From the NCBI GenBank assembly GCA_009914615.1, contig WNDX01000031.1, forward strand, positions 1-35,617: DNA of 35,617 nucleotides, given 5' to 3'. Position numbers and translations under genes: made by a program. Positions 17,408-27,200 of this stretch are shown one piece after another. This stretch comes from Herbaspirillum frisingense. Its GTDB lineage: Bacteria > Pseudomonadota > Gammaproteobacteria > Burkholderiales > Burkholderiaceae_D. Every line of letters begins with the position of its first letter. Position 1 is the stretch's first letter. Under the pieces are notes generated by a model. It was given only the letters and a program-made list of their open reading frames with translations. It was not told where the DNA came from and did not search any database.

Positions 17408-20400
17408 TTACTCGTCTGCGCCCGACGGCGGCACCAGGATGTCCCGGCTGCCGTTGCGCGACATGGAAGACAACACGCCCGCCGTTTCCATCTGCTCCAC
17501 CAGCCGTGCGGCGCGGTTGTAGCCGATGCGGAACTGACGCTGCACCGAGGAGATCGATGCGCGGCGCGATTTGAGCACGAAGGCCACCGCTTCGTCGTAC
17601 AGCGGATCGGATTCCGGATCCGGCATGTCGCCGCCGAACATGTCGCCCTGCGCCGCGTCTTCGGTGATCGGCGGCGCCAGGATTTCCTCGATGTAGCGAG
17701 GCTCGCCGAAGGACTTCAGATATTCCACCACGCGATGCACTTCATCGTCCGAGACGAAGGCGCCGTGCACGCGCTGCGGATAACCCGAACCCGGCGGCAG
17801 GAACAGCATGTCGCCATGACCCAGCAGCGATTCCGCGCCCATCTGGTCGAGCACGGTGCGCGAGTCGATCTTGGACGACACCTGGAACGCCACGCGGGTC
17901 GGGATATTGGCCTTGATCAGGCCGGTGATCACGTCCACCGACGGACGCTGCGTGGCCAGGATCAGGTGGATGCCGGCCGCGCGCGCCTTCTGCGCCAGGC
18001 GCGCGATCAGTTCTTCCACTTTCTTGCCGACCACCATCATCAGGTCGGCCAGCTCGTCGATCACGATCACGATGGTGGGCAGCTTGTCGAGCGGCTCGGG
18101 TGCATCCGGCGTGAGGCTGAAGGGGTTGGGAATCTTCTCGCCGCGCGCGGCGGCTTCATCCAGCTTCTGGTTGTAGCCGGCCAGGTTGCGCACGCCCAGC
18201 TTGGACATCTTCTTGTAGCGGCGCTCCATCTCGTCCACCGCCCAGTTCAACGCGTGCGCGGCTTCGCGCATGTCGGTCACGACCGGCGCCAGCAGGTGCG
18301 GGATGCCTTCGTAGATCGACAGCTCCAGCATCTTGGGGTCGATCATGATCAGGCGCACTTCTTCCGGCGTGGCCTTGTAGAGCAGCGACAGGATCATGGC
18401 GTTGATCGCCACCGACTTGCCGGAACCGGTGGTGCCGGCCACCAGCATGTGCGGCGCGCGCGCCAGGTCGGTGACCACCGGCTTGCCGGTGATGTCCTTG
18501 CCCATGGCGATGGTCAGCAGCGAGGAGGACTTGCGGTAAGGCTCGGAGCGCACGATCTCCGACAGCTTGATCATCTGCCGGCGCGCATTGGGCAACTCCA
18601 GGCCCATGCAGGTCTTGCCGGGAATGGTCTCGACCACGCGGATCGAGGTCAGGCCCAGCGCGCGCGACAAGTCCTTCATCAGGTTCACCACCTGGGCGCC
18701 GCGCACGCCCTGCGCCGGCTCGACCTCGAAGCGCGTGATCACCGGACCGGCCTCGGCGCCCAGCACCGCCACCGGCACCTTGAATTCCTTGAGGCGCTGT
18801 TCGATCAGGCGGCCGGTTTCCTGCAGTTGTTCGGCATCGACCTCGACGGCGGCTTCCGCCACCTCATCCAGCAGTTCCAATGACGGCAGCGGGATTTCCA
18901 CACGCGGCTCGGATTCCTCGTCGTCGTAGGCGATCGATTGCGCCGGCTGTGGCGCCGGCGCGGGCTCTTGCGCACGCACGGTGAACGTGGGCGCCCGGGT
19001 CTGCGGCGGCTGTTCGGGTTCTTCGTCGAACAGCGACATCAGCGGGCTTTCGTCGTGCTCCGGGGTGGCGGGTTGCGCCGGCCGGATGGCGACAGGATCG
19101 GCAACTTCGGGCTCGGGTTCAGGATCGGGCAGCATGTCGAACCATGGCGCCTTGTAGGGCTGCGGCGGCTGCGCGACGACAGGCGCGGCCGGCGGCTGCG
19201 GCGACACGGTTGCGGGCTGGGCATGGAAAGCCGAGAAGGAAGTGGCCTCCCTCTCCACCGCGCTTGCCGATTCTTCTGCCGGCGGCGTCTCGATGGCCGG
19301 TTCCGTGCGCAGCACAGGTTCCTCGTTCACCTGCGGCATGGCAGGCGCGGAAGGAATGGCGGGTGCTGCCGTCGCTGGCGCAATCGCATCAGGAATAACG
19401 GGCTGCGCCGGCAACACCGGGGCTGCGGGCGGCACCGGCGGCACAGGCGCCACAGGCTGGGCAGGCGGCACGGCTGCGACCGGCGCTTCCACCTCGGTCT
19501 TCTGCCCTGCGGCTTCCTGCAGCGCGCGCATCAGGCGGGTCGGGACGGCGTCCGCGCGCTCGGCCGGGGTCCCGGCTTCCGGCGCCTGGCGCGCGGCGCG
19601 GCCGACGCTGCTGATGCGGATACTGCGGGTAGGACTCGGCGCGGCCGGCGCTGGCGTGGTCGGGGTACGGGCGATCGACGGCGGAATATGCAGGTTCGAC
19701 AGCTCAGGATTGGCCGCGCGCGACAGGCTGGCGTTGGCTGCCGCGCTGGCGGCGGAAATCGCGCTGGTGGCGGAAATCGCGCTGGTGGCGGCGGCGCGGG
19801 CCAGCATGGCTTCGGTCGGACGCAGGGTTTCGAAGGCGGCCCATTCCGACTCCGGGCGTGCCTTGGCGTCCTGGGCGCCGGGCTTGAGCGCCGGCCATTT
19901 GCCGCCGCGCGCGGCACCGCTGCGGTTGAGCGACGACAGCGGCACCTGCCAGTCTTCGCGCGCGTTCAGGTCGGGAATACGCTCGCTGGGGCTGGCGATG
20001 CGGCCAGTGACATTGCGCGGCTCAAAGGGCGACGCCGATTGTCTGGTGTTGGCCTGCGTCGGACGCGGCGCGCCGCGGCGCTCGGCGCCGGCGCGCAGGG
20101 TGGCGCGGTTGCCGGCCAGGCGCACGCGTTCGCTCTCGATGCTGCCGCGGCGCGGCGGCGCCAGGTCCAGCTCCGGATGCTCGTCGCCCTCGGCGCGCGA
20201 ACCGCGGCTGAAGATCGCGCCCAGCAGCCATTTCAAGCCCAGGCCAGCCAGCGCAAACATCAGCAGCATGGCGATACCCTTGTTGATCTTGCCGGCCAGC
20301 GCTTCCATCAGCGCGAAGCCGAACAGGTCGCCGTGCTCGCCGTCTTCCCCGGTATTGAATTGCGCGCGCACCAGCGATTCGATGGCGCTGCTGGCGCACA

Positions 20401-20542
20401 GCAGCAGCAGACTGCCGACCCAGACGCGGATCGCGCCGCGGCCGCCGAAGATGGATTTGCGGCTCAGCGCGGACAGCAGCGTGCGCAGCAGCAGCGGCAG
20501 CAGCCACAGAACCGACCAGCCAAACCATTTGACGAAAATCAT
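17408..20542 (-). CDS. ftsK: FtsK/SpoIIIE-type DNA translocase with long Pro/Ala-rich linker
   Basis: A 1044-aa DNA pump acting at the division septum to clear and resolve chromosome ends. Residues 1 to about 125 hold about three hydrophobic spans, fewer than the usual four. A Pro/Ala-rich low-complexity linker follows to about 560. The motor comes next: Walker A GTTGSGKS (K709) and Walker [12 protein letters not shown] (D829). Last is the C-terminal winged-helix gamma domain (about 975-1044, [25 protein letters not shown]), which reads KOPS-type sequences. The start at 20542 follows GGGAGTAGC and opens directly with a membrane segment; the 15-residue longer frame has no ribosome site. It could be one of two FtsK copies, as many Burkholderiales have. 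It lies 152 bases downstream of tag. Confidence 0.9.
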   Translation of the reverse strand: MIFVKWFGWSVLWLLPLLLRTLLSALSRKSIFGGRGAIRVWVGSLLLLCASSAIESLVRAQFNTGEDGEHGDLFGFALMEALAGKINKGIAMLLMFALAGLGLKWLLGAIFSRGSRAEGDEHPELDLAPPRRGSIESERVRLAGNRATLRAGAERRGAPRPTQANTRQSASPFEPRNVTGRIASPSERIPDLNAREDWQVPLSSLNRSGAARGGKWPALKPGAQDAKARPESEWAAFETLRPTEAMLARAAATSAISATSAISAASAAANASLSRAANPELSNLHIPPSIARTPTTPAPAAPSPTRSIRISSVGRAARQAPEAGTPAERADAVPTRLMRALQEAAGQKTEVEAPVAAVPPAQPVAPVPPVPPAAPVLPAQPVIPDAIAPATAAPAIPSAPAMPQVNEEPVLRTEPAIETPPAEESASAVEREATSFSAFHAQPATVSPQPPAAPVVAQPPQPYKAPWFDMLPDPEPEPEVADPVAIRPAQPATPEHDESPLMSLFDEEPEQPPQTRAPTFTVRAQEPAPAPQPAQSIAYDDEESEPRVEIPLPSLELLDEVAEAAVEVDAEQLQETGRLIEQRLKEFKVPVAVLGAEAGPVITRFEVEPAQGVRGAQVVNLMKDLSRALGLTSIRVVETIPGKTCMGLELPNARRQMIKLSEIVRSEPYRKSSSLLTIAMGKDITGKPVVTDLARAPHMLVAGTTGSGKSVAINAMILSLLYKATPEEVRLIMIDPKMLELSIYEGIPHLLAPVVTDMREAAHALNWAVDEMERRYKKMSKLGVRNLAGYNQKLDEAAARGEKIPNPFSLTPDAPEPLDKLPTIVIVIDELADLMMVVGKKVEELIARLAQKARAAGIHLILATQRPSVDVITGLIKANIPTRVAFQVSSKIDSRTVLDQMGAESLLGHGDMLFLPPGSGYPQRVHGAFVSDDEVHRVVEYLKSFGEPRYIEEILAPPITEDAAQGDMFGGDMPDPESDPLYDEAVAFVLKSRRASISSVQRQFRIGYNRAARLVEQMETAGVLSSMSRNGSRDILVPPSGADE

Positions 20543-20694
20543 GCTACTCCCAAACTTTACCGGCCGGGCTTGGCGCCGGGCCGGCATCGTGAATCCAGAT
20601 CCGCGGCCGGCCCAGGGCCGCCGCAGGCAGCGAGTTTAAACCATCCGGCGCGGCCGGGCCGCCGCCGGCCTTGCCGCCCGCCCACGCGCAAGCC

Positions 20695-21270
20695 TCAATG
20701 CTTGCGTCCGTGGCGGTGACAGTCCAGTACGTGGTCGTTGACCATGCCGATGCCTTGCATGTAGGCATAGATGATGGTGGAGCCGACGAACTTGAAGCCG
20801 CGCTTGGCCAGGTCCTTGGAAATCGCGTCCGACAGCGGCGTCTTGGCCGGGCATTCGGACAGCGCTGTCCATTTGTTGCGGATGGGCTTGCCATCGACGA
20901 AGCCCCACAGATAGGGATCGAGGCCCCCCACCTCATCGCGCAGTTGCAAGTAGCTGCGCGCATTGGTGATGGTCGCCGCCACCTTCAGGCGGTTGCGCAC
21001 GATGCCGGGATTGGCCAGCAGCTCGGCCACTTTACGCTCATCGTAGCGCGCGATCTTGTTGGCATCCCAGCCGTCGAAGGCCTGGCGATAGCTCTCCCGC
21101 TTGTTGAGCACGGTTTCCCACGACAGGCCGGCCTGCGCGCCTTCCAGGTTGAGCATCTCGAACAGCGTGGTCTCGTCGTGGCAGGGCACGCCCCACTCTT
21201 CGTCGTGATAGGCGACGTACAGGGGATTCTTCAGGTTGACCCAGGCGCAGCGGGTTTTCGGCGTCGTCAT
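20695..21270 (-). CDS. tag: DNA-3-methyladenine glycosylase I
   Basis: A 191-aa base-excision repair enzyme that removes 3-methyladenine from alkylated DNA. The zinc-binding residues known from E. coli Tag are all present: C8 in RCAWV, H22 in YHDEEWG, and H180 and C184 in NDHVLDC. The catalytic-region stretch FEMLNLEGAQAGLSW is well conserved. Length matches the family. The ATG at 21270 follows GAGAGAC. It lies 31 bases after the stop codon of srkA on the same strand, so the two are likely co-transcribed, with ftsK further downstream. Confidence 0.95.
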   Translation of the reverse strand: MTTPKTRCAWVNLKNPLYVAYHDEEWGVPCHDETTLFEMLNLEGAQAGLSWETVLNKRESYRQAFDGWDANKIARYDERKVAELLANPGIVRNRLKVAATITNARSYLQLRDEVGGLDPYLWGFVDGKPIRNKWTALSECPAKTPLSDAISKDLAKRGFKFVGSTIIYAYMQGIGMVNDHVLDCHRHGRKH

Positions 21271-21301
21271 GTCTCTCTTTTATCTCCGTTCCGTTGTTCG
21301 C

Positions 21302-22309
21302 TCAGACCGGCCATAGCGGCGGCTCGTCCATCAACGCGATCTGTTCGCGCAGCTCCAGGATGCGATCCTGCCAGTAGCGTTGCGTGTTGAACCAGGGGAA
21401 GGCCACCGGGAAAGCCGGGTCATCCCAGCGCCGCGCCAACCAGGCGGAATAATGGATCAGGCGCAACGTGCGCAGCGCCTCGATCAGATACAGCTCGCGC
21501 GGCTCGAATTCGCAGAAGCTCTCATAGCCGGCCAGCAGGTCGGACAATTGACGCACCATGTCGCCGCGCTCGCCCGACAGCAACATCCACAGATCCTGCA
21601 CCGCCGGGCCGCTGCGGCTATCGTCGAAGTCCACGAAATGCGGACCGGCATCGGTCCACAGGACGTTGCCGACATGGCAATCGCCGTGCAGACGCAAGGC
21701 CTTGATGTCGCCGGCGCGGTCGAAGCAGCGCCGCACGCCGTCCAGGGCGTGCTGCACCGTGCTCTGGTACGAGCTCAGCACATCCATGGGAATGAAATCA
21801 TTGGCCAGCAGCCAGTCACGCGGCTCCTCGCCGAAGGTGGCGATGTCCAGCGCCGGGCGGTGGACAAAGGGACTGCGCATGCCGACCGCGTGGATGCGGC
21901 CGATGAAACGTCCCATCCATTCCAGCGTATCCGGATCGTCCAGCTCCGGCGCCCGCCCGCCGTGACGGCGGAACACCGCAAAGCGGAAACCCGCGTGGCG
22001 ATGCAGCGTGGCGCCGCCTTCCAGCGCCAAGGCCGGCACCACCGGCACTTCCTCGTCGGCCAGTTGCTGCGAGAAAGCATGCTCTTCCAGGATCTGCGCG
22101 TCGCTCCAGCGCAGTGGCCGGTAGAACTTGGCCACCATCGGCGGCCCTTCTTCCATGCCGACCTGATAGACGCGGTTCTCGTAGCTGTTCAAGGCCAGCA
22201 GGCGGCCGTCGCCGCGCAGGCCGACCGCATCCAGGGCATCGAGGACGGTGTCGGGCGAAAGCGTGGCGAAGGAATCGGCGTCGGGGGTGGGGCTGGCGGC
22301 TTCTATCAT
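21302..22309 (-). CDS. srkA: Stress-response Ser/Thr kinase SrkA (RdoA/YihE)
   Basis: A 335-aa kinase of the choline-kinase-like fold, known in E. coli to protect stressed cells from programmed death. Motifs: nucleotide-binding start LLALNSYENRVYQV, catalytic loop LHGDCHVGNVLW (D210, N215) and metal-binding HFVDFDDSRSGP. Length and ends are normal. The ATG at 22309 has no normal ribosome site; GGGG touches the start. A TACAAT hexamer (22321-22316) ends only six bases before the ATG, so the mRNA could be leaderless. The first possible internal start is far inside conserved sequence, so I keep this start. It is probably followed on the same transcript by tag. Confidence 0.92.
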   Translation of the reverse strand: MIEAASPTPDADSFATLSPDTVLDALDAVGLRGDGRLLALNSYENRVYQVGMEEGPPMVAKFYRPLRWSDAQILEEHAFSQQLADEEVPVVPALALEGGATLHRHAGFRFAVFRRHGGRAPELDDPDTLEWMGRFIGRIHAVGMRSPFVHRPALDIATFGEEPRDWLLANDFIPMDVLSSYQSTVQHALDGVRRCFDRAGDIKALRLHGDCHVGNVLWTDAGPHFVDFDDSRSGPAVQDLWMLLSGERGDMVRQLSDLLAGYESFCEFEPRELYLIEALRTLRLIHYSAWLARRWDDPAFPVAFPWFNTQRYWQDRILELREQIALMDEPPLWPV

Positions 22310-22315
22310 CCCCGT

Positions 22316-22321
22316 ATTGTA
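22316..22321 (-). promoter_or_regulatory. Candidate -10 box of srkA, close to its start codon
   Basis: TACAAT on the minus strand is six bases from the srkA ATG. A start of transcription seven bases downstream would fall on the start codon itself. No good -35 is seen at standard spacing, so this is a weak call. Confidence 0.3.
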
Positions 22322-22443
22322 CTGTCGGGGCAGCGACCTACGTATGACAAACGCTAAGGCCGACGCATGGACAGGATGACAATGCTCGCGCCGCTGGCCG
22401 AATGCCATTAAACTTCTTCTTTTGGCATCAGCAATTGGACATC

Positions 22444-23139
<696 letters not shown>

Positions 23140-23238
23140 GCGGCTTCTGAACCGGCACCGTACCGGCCCGTCGCGCCTGCTGTGATGCGGACTTTGAGGC
23201 GTTGCCTGTCGGGCGAACGGCAACAGCGTTTGGCGACG

Positions 23239-23334
23239 CTGGATCCCGGCCGGCGCCGGGATGACGGCGGGTTTCCTGAACGCTTGCCGGCGCAAGTTTC
23301 CTCCCCCGTCGTCGTGACGAAAGTCGGGATCCAG
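23239..23334. repeat. Inverted pair of 29-nt REP-like palindromes
   Basis: A 29-nt unit running from CTGGATCCCGG to GATGACGG (23239-23267) is followed in inverse orientation by one running from CCGTCGTCG to GGGATCCAG (23306-23334). Each can fold on itself, and the two can pair with each other. The same family recurs at 32454-32890 and 35344-35372. Confidence 0.8.
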
Positions 23335-23387
23335 CGGCGCTGGTCATGCCTCGATGCCGCCCGTTGAGCACAGCGAACCTCGGCCCT

Positions 23388-23419
23388 GGCTCCCGGCTCC
23401 CGGCTCCCGGCTCCCGGCT
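23388..23419. repeat. 7-bp tandem repeat (GGCTCCC)4
   Basis: GGCTCCC occurs four times head to tail at 23388-23415 and then a partial GGCT. It is non-coding and lies between a palindrome pair and the orn/yecA terminator. Confidence 0.9.
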
Positions 23420-23458
23420 TGCACCGGAAAAGACCGGCAAATCGCAGCAGGCAACCGC

Positions 23459-23500
23459 AAAAAAAAAACGGCGCGCCGCTTGAACCCGGCGCGCCGTTTT
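23459..23500. terminator. Bidirectional terminator between the YecA-type gene and orn
   Basis: ACGGCGCGCCG (23468-23478) pairs with CGGCGCGCCGT (23487-23497) around an 8-base loop. It is flanked by a run of ten A on the left and TTTT on the right. On the minus strand the A run becomes a long U tract, so it is a very strong stop for orn. Confidence 0.92.
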
Positions 23501-23539
23501 GACTGACGGCAAGACCTCAACGGCCCCGCCCTCCCCGCC

Positions 23540-24133
23540 TCACTCCTTGATGAAGTGCTCGCGGTAATACTTCAGCTCTTCGATCGACTCGACGATGTCG
23601 GCCAGCGCCGTGTGCATCTGGCGCTTCTTGAAGCCGGTGGAGATTTCCGGCTTCCAGCGCTTGCACAACTCCTTCAGGGTGGACACGTCGAGATTGCGGT
23701 AGTGGAATAATTCTTCCAGCTTGGGCATGCCGCGCACCATGAAACGGCGATCCTGGCAGATCGAGTTGCCGCACATGGGCGACTTGCCGGCCGGCACGAA
23801 TTGCTTGAGGAATTCGATCAATACCTTTTCCGCTTCGGCTTCGGTCACGGTCGAGGCCTTGACGCGGTCGATCAGGCCGGAGCGGCCGTGGGTGCCCTTG
23901 TTCCAGGCGTCCATGCCGTTCAGGATGTCGTCGGACTGGTGGATCGCCAGCACCGGACCTTCACCCAGCACGTTCAGTTCGGAATCGGTGACCACCACGG
24001 CCACTTCGATGATGCGGTCGTTGTCCGGATCCAGACCGGTCATTTCCATATCGACCCAGACCAGGTTCATTTCGTTCGGACGCACCGGTACGGCAGGGAC
24101 TTGCCCGGCGTTGGCGTCAGCGGCTTGTGACAT
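23540..24133 (-). CDS. orn: Oligoribonuclease
   Basis: A 197-aa DEDDh 3'-5' exonuclease that degrades short RNA pieces, including pGpG from c-di-GMP breakdown. The catalytic residues are visible: D28 and E30 in [10 protein letters not shown]128 in CQDRRF, H174 and D179 in HTALADI. The protein has about 20 extra residues before the usual start of the fold. The ATG at 24133 follows AAGGAAGAATT. It is divergent from the Ste24-type protease gene and ends at a strong terminator, so it is a single-gene unit. Its pGpG activity links it in principle to the diguanylate cyclase at 451. Confidence 0.96.
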   Translation of the reverse strand: MSQAADANAGQVPAVPVRPNEMNLVWVDMEMTGLDPDNDRIIEVAVVVTDSELNVLGEGPVLAIHQSDDILNGMDAWNKGTHGRSGLIDRVKASTVTEAEAEKVLIEFLKQFVPAGKSPMCGNSICQDRRFMVRGMPKLEELFHYRNLDVSTLKELCKRWKPEISTGFKKRQMHTALADIVESIEELKYYREHFIKE

Positions 24134-24327
24134 AATTCTTCCTTATTGATGTAGCGGGTATTGCACCTATCTACAGGTTTGTTTGTTCGTTCGCTTGCTT
24201 GCGCTTGCTGCATGGAGCATGTCCTGCTGCACGGCGCCCGCCCCCGCGGGGCGGCTTGGCGGCCGCCTCCCGAGGGGCTGCCGGCGGGCCGGGCATTGAA
24301 CTTCCGCCATTTTCGCACAGGGAAAGC
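24134..24327. promoter_or_regulatory. Divergent intergenic region orn / Ste24-type protease
   Basis: No gene here. It holds a period-4 run of GTTT/GTTC/GCTT steps (about 24177-24207), followed by a very GC-rich stretch with CCGCGGGG-type pairing. Promoters for both flanking genes should lie here, but I cannot mark them with confidence. The ribosome site of the plus-strand gene is AGGGAAAG. Confidence 0.4.
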
Positions 24328-25605
24328 ATGTCTTCACTCACGTTTTCGGTTTTGTTCGTTGTATTCCTGGTCTTGAGCCTGGTCGTGCGCTTCTGGCTGG
24401 CTTCGCGCCATATCCGCCATGTGATCGCGCACCGCGCCGCGGTGCCGGGCGAATTCGCCGAAAAAATCCCGCTGTCGGCCCATCAAAAGGCGGCCGACTA
24501 CACGGTGGCGCGCACCAAGTTCGGCCTGGTGACGCTGATGGTCAACGCCGCGGTGCTGATCGTCTTCACCCTGCTGGGCGGCCTGCAATGGCTGTCGGGC
24601 GTGGTGCTGGGCATCACCGGCGGCCCCGGCATGACCTATCAGATCGGCCTGGTGGCGCTGTTCGGCCTGATCTCGGGGCTGGTGGACCTGCCGTTCGACT
24701 ACTACCGCCAGTTCAAGCTGGAAACCCGCTTCGGCTTCAACAAGATGACGCGCGCGCTGTTCTTCAGCGACATGATCAAGCAAACCCTGGTGGGCGCCGT
24801 GATCGGCCTGCCGCTGCTGTGGGTGGTGCTGGCGCTGATGGACAAGGCCGGCGCGCTGTGGTGGCTGTACGCCTGGATCGTGCTGTGCGCCTTCCAGTTG
24901 CTGATGCTGGTGATCTATCCCAGCTTCATCGCGCCGCTGTTCAACAAATTCACCGCGCTGGAAGACGATAGCTTGCGCAGCCGCATCGAAAGCTTGATGA
25001 CGCGCGTGGGCTTCGCGTCCAAGGGCCTGTTCGTGATGGATGGCTCCAAGCGCAGCGCGCATGGCAATGCCTATTTCTCCGGCTTCGGCTCGGGCAAGCG
25101 CATCGTGTTCTTCGATACCCTGCTGGCGCGCCTGGCGCCGCACGAGATCGAGGCGGTGCTGGCGCATGAACTGGGTCATTTCAAGCTCAAGCACATCGTC
25201 AAGCGCGTGAGCGTGATGTTCGGGATTTCGCTGGCCTTCCTGGCCCTGCTGGGCTATCTGAAGGGCCAGGCCTGGTTCTATACCGGCCTGGGCGTCAATC
25301 CGCTGCTGTTCGGCAGCAACGATGCGATGGCGCTGATCCTGTTCATCCTGGCGTTGCCGATCTTCACTTTCCTGCTGTCGCCGCTGTCCTCGCTGACCTC
25401 GCGCAAGCATGAGTTCGAAGCCGACGCCTTTGCTGCCCGGCACACCAACGCGCAAGACCTGGTGTCGGCGCTGGTCAAGCTCTACGAAGACAATGCCTCG
25501 ACCCTGACGCCCGATCCGCTACATTCGGCGTTCTACGATTCCCACCCGCCGGCCGCGCTGCGCATCGGTCGGCTGAACCTGGCGCAAGGCGCCTCCGGCC
25601 ACTGA
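24328..25605 (+). CDS. M48 zinc metalloprotease, Ste24/CAAX prenyl protease 1-like
   Basis: A 425-aa inner-membrane zinc protease. It has the zinc-binding HELGH (H280, E281, H284) and the third ligand E362 in HEFEADAF, the Ste24 signature. Several hydrophobic spans surround the site (at the start, around 65-115, 150-200 and after 290). EFEADAFA and DSHPPAALRIGRL near the end are well kept. Bacterial members probably cut misfolded membrane proteins, as bacteria lack prenylated CAAX substrates. The ATG at 24328 follows AGGGAAAGC; the longer frame starts in a GC-rich non-coding stretch. It heads a plus-strand run with phhB (88 bases on) and rsgA. Confidence 0.93.
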   Translation: MSSLTFSVLFVVFLVLSLVVRFWLASRHIRHVIAHRAAVPGEFAEKIPLSAHQKAADYTVARTKFGLVTLMVNAAVLIVFTLLGGLQWLSGVVLGITGGPGMTYQIGLVALFGLISGLVDLPFDYYRQFKLETRFGFNKMTRALFFSDMIKQTLVGAVIGLPLLWVVLALMDKAGALWWLYAWIVLCAFQLLMLVIYPSFIAPLFNKFTALEDDSLRSRIESLMTRVGFASKGLFVMDGSKRSAHGNAYFSGFGSGKRIVFFDTLLARLAPHEIEAVLAHELGHFKLKHIVKRVSVMFGISLAFLALLGYLKGQAWFYTGLGVNPLLFGSNDAMALILFILALPIFTFLLSPLSSLTSRKHEFEADAFAARHTNAQDLVSALVKLYEDNASTLTPDPLHSAFYDSHPPAALRIGRLNLAQGASGH

Positions 25606-25693
25606 CCGGATTGAACATGAACATGCGCCGGCCGCGGATGTCCGCCTAAAGACAGACAGGCACGACACCGCTACCGGAACCAAGGAGAAACCC

Positions 25694-26050
25694 ATGAGCA
25701 TCAACGCAAGCACACTCGCCGCCAGCCGCTGCAACCACCAGACCACGGCGCTGGATGAGGCCGCCATTGAGCAGCACCTGGCCGCCCTGCCCGACTGGAC
25801 CATCGAGGGTGGCAAGCTGACCCGCGCCTTCCAGTTCAAGGACTATTACCAGACCTTGGCCTTCGTCAACGCCATCGCCTGGATCATCCATGCCGAGGAT
25901 CACCATCCCGACCTCGCCGTCGGTTACAACCGATGCGGCGTGAAGTTCGATACCCACAGCGTCAACGATGGCAAGGGCGGCCTCTCGATCAACGACTTCA
26001 TCTGCGCGGCCAAGGTTGACGCGGTGTTTGCCCAGCGCAGCCCGTCCTGA
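25694..26050 (+). CDS. phhB: 4a-hydroxytetrahydrobiopterin dehydratase (PCD/DCoH)
   Basis: A 118-aa enzyme that dehydrates the pterin carbinolamine left by aromatic amino acid hydroxylases so the cofactor can be recycled. The active-site histidines lie in [20 protein letters not shown], and [16 protein letters not shown] follows, both typical. No phenylalanine hydroxylase is adjacent. PCDs without a nearby hydroxylase often support molybdopterin or other pterin metabolism. The ribosome site AAGGAGAAACCC is strong. Its stop overlaps the rsgA start in TGATG, so translation is coupled. Confidence 0.93.
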   Translation: MSINASTLAASRCNHQTTALDEAAIEQHLAALPDWTIEGGKLTRAFQFKDYYQTLAFVNAIAWIIHAEDHHPDLAVGYNRCGVKFDTHSVNDGKGGLSINDFICAAKVDAVFAQRSPS

Positions 26051-26985
26051 TGGCATCGAAGAAGCAAGCCGCCGCGCGGCCCGGCGCCGCCACGGCCAAT
26101 CACGAATCCGGCTTGGTGATTGCCGCCCACGGGCGGCATTATCTTGTCCAGGCCGCCGAACAGAAACTGCAATGCGTCACGCGCGGCAAGAAGAGCGACG
26201 TCGCCGTCGGCGACCGCATCCGCTTCGCCCGCACCTCGCCCAATCAAGGCGTGGTGGAAGCCATCGACGAGCGCAAGACCCTGCTGTATCGCTCCGACCA
26301 GTACAAGTCCAAGCTGCTGGCGGCCAACGTCGATCAGCTCTTCATCGTGGTGGCGACCGAGCCCAGCTTTTCCGATGACCTGGTGTCGCGCTCGCTGGTG
26401 GCGGCCGAATCGGCCGGGGTGGACGCCCACCTGATCCTGAACAAGACCGACATCGAAGCGGCGTTGCCGAAGACGCGCGAGCGCCTGCAGGTCTATGCGC
26501 GCCTGGGCTATCCGGTGCACGAAATGTCGGCCACGGCCCGGCCCGACGACACGCGCGCCGTGTTCCTGCCGCTGCTGCAAGGCAAGAGCACCATCCTGAT
26601 CGGCCAGTCCGGCATGGGCAAGTCGTCGATCATCAACCTCATCGTGCCCGACGCCGACATCGCCACGCGCGAAATCTCGGCCGCGCTGGACACCGGCAAG
26701 CACACCACGACGTTCACCCGCCTCTACCAGATGGATGACGAGGCCAGCATCATCGATTCGCCGGGCTTCCAGGAATTCGGCCTGTACCAGCTCTCCGAAG
26801 GCATGCTGGAACGGGCCTTCCGCGACTTCACGCCGTACCTGGGCAAGTGCCGTTTCTACAATTGCCACCATCTCAACGAACCGGGCTGCGCGGTGCTGGA
26901 AGCGGTGCAATCGGGCGAGATCGCGCCGATGCGGCATCAGTTGTATGCGCAACTGGTGCATGAGTCGTCGCAGACCTTGTACTGA
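26050..26985 (+). CDS. rsgA: Ribosome small-subunit maturation GTPase RsgA
   Basis: A 311-aa circularly permuted GTPase that checks late 30S subunit assembly. The order is an OB-fold (about 20-75), then G4 NKTD (N131) before G1 GQSGMGKSS (K191), then G3 DSPGF. This is the permutation typical of the family. The C-terminal zinc knuckle is [14 protein letters not shown]. Length is normal. Its ATG shares a base with the phhB stop codon (TGATG). It ends the Ste24-type protease, phhB, rsgA run. Confidence 0.96.
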   Translation: MASKKQAAARPGAATANHESGLVIAAHGRHYLVQAAEQKLQCVTRGKKSDVAVGDRIRFARTSPNQGVVEAIDERKTLLYRSDQYKSKLLAANVDQLFIVVATEPSFSDDLVSRSLVAAESAGVDAHLILNKTDIEAALPKTRERLQVYARLGYPVHEMSATARPDDTRAVFLPLLQGKSTILIGQSGMGKSSIINLIVPDADIATREISAALDTGKHTTTFTRLYQMDDEASIIDSPGFQEFGLYQLSEGMLERAFRDFTPYLGKCRFYNCHHLNEPGCAVLEAVQSGEIAPMRHQLYAQLVHESSQTLY

Positions 26986-26996
26986 GACGGCCGAAA

Positions 26997-27016
26997 GCCG
27001 GGCGTGCGCGCCCGGC
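26997..27016 (+). terminator. GC hairpin after rsgA
   Basis: GCCGGGCG-TGCG-CGCCCGGC, an 8-bp perfect stem 11 bases after the rsgA stop. It has no T tract, so it may slow polymerase or protect the mRNA end rather than act as a full intrinsic terminator. Confidence 0.4.
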
Positions 27017-27112
27017 GATGTCAGCGCATTCCCTCTGCGTTCCCTTCCTCTTCCCCGCCGGTTCCGTCTGAAGGGCTGCGCACGCGGCATATCGACGACG
27101 CTCCTCCGCCTC

Positions 27113-27159
27113 AAAAAAAATGCCGCTCCGTGCATCTCAGTGAATGACTGAACGGCATT
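27113..27159 (-). terminator. Terminator after the TonB-dependent receptor gene (minus strand)
   Basis: On the minus strand AATGCCG (27159-27153) pairs with CGGCATT (27125-27119) across a long loop and is followed by eight T. It lies 42 bases past the receptor's stop codon. Confidence 0.65.
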
Positions 27160-27200
27160 CCCTCCCGAAGACGGTTTTTTCCTTGCGATGCGAGGCCTGC

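Larger units (their letters stand above)
23140..23539. other. Gene-free region with palindromes and tandem repeats
   Basis: The 400 bases between the YecA-type gene and orn contain an inverted pair of 29-nt palindromes, a 7-bp tandem repeat and a terminator, all listed separately. No coding frame is credible. Confidence 0.7.

Noticed and set aside
18938..20719. 593-codon open frame on the plus strand
   Set aside because: It is antisense to the ftsK linker region; Arg/Gly-rich shadow with no ribosome site.
26986..27200. RNA gene between rsgA and the siderophore receptor
   Set aside because: Only a GC hairpin and the receptor's terminator can be supported; no tRNA-like fold or separate promoter is seen.
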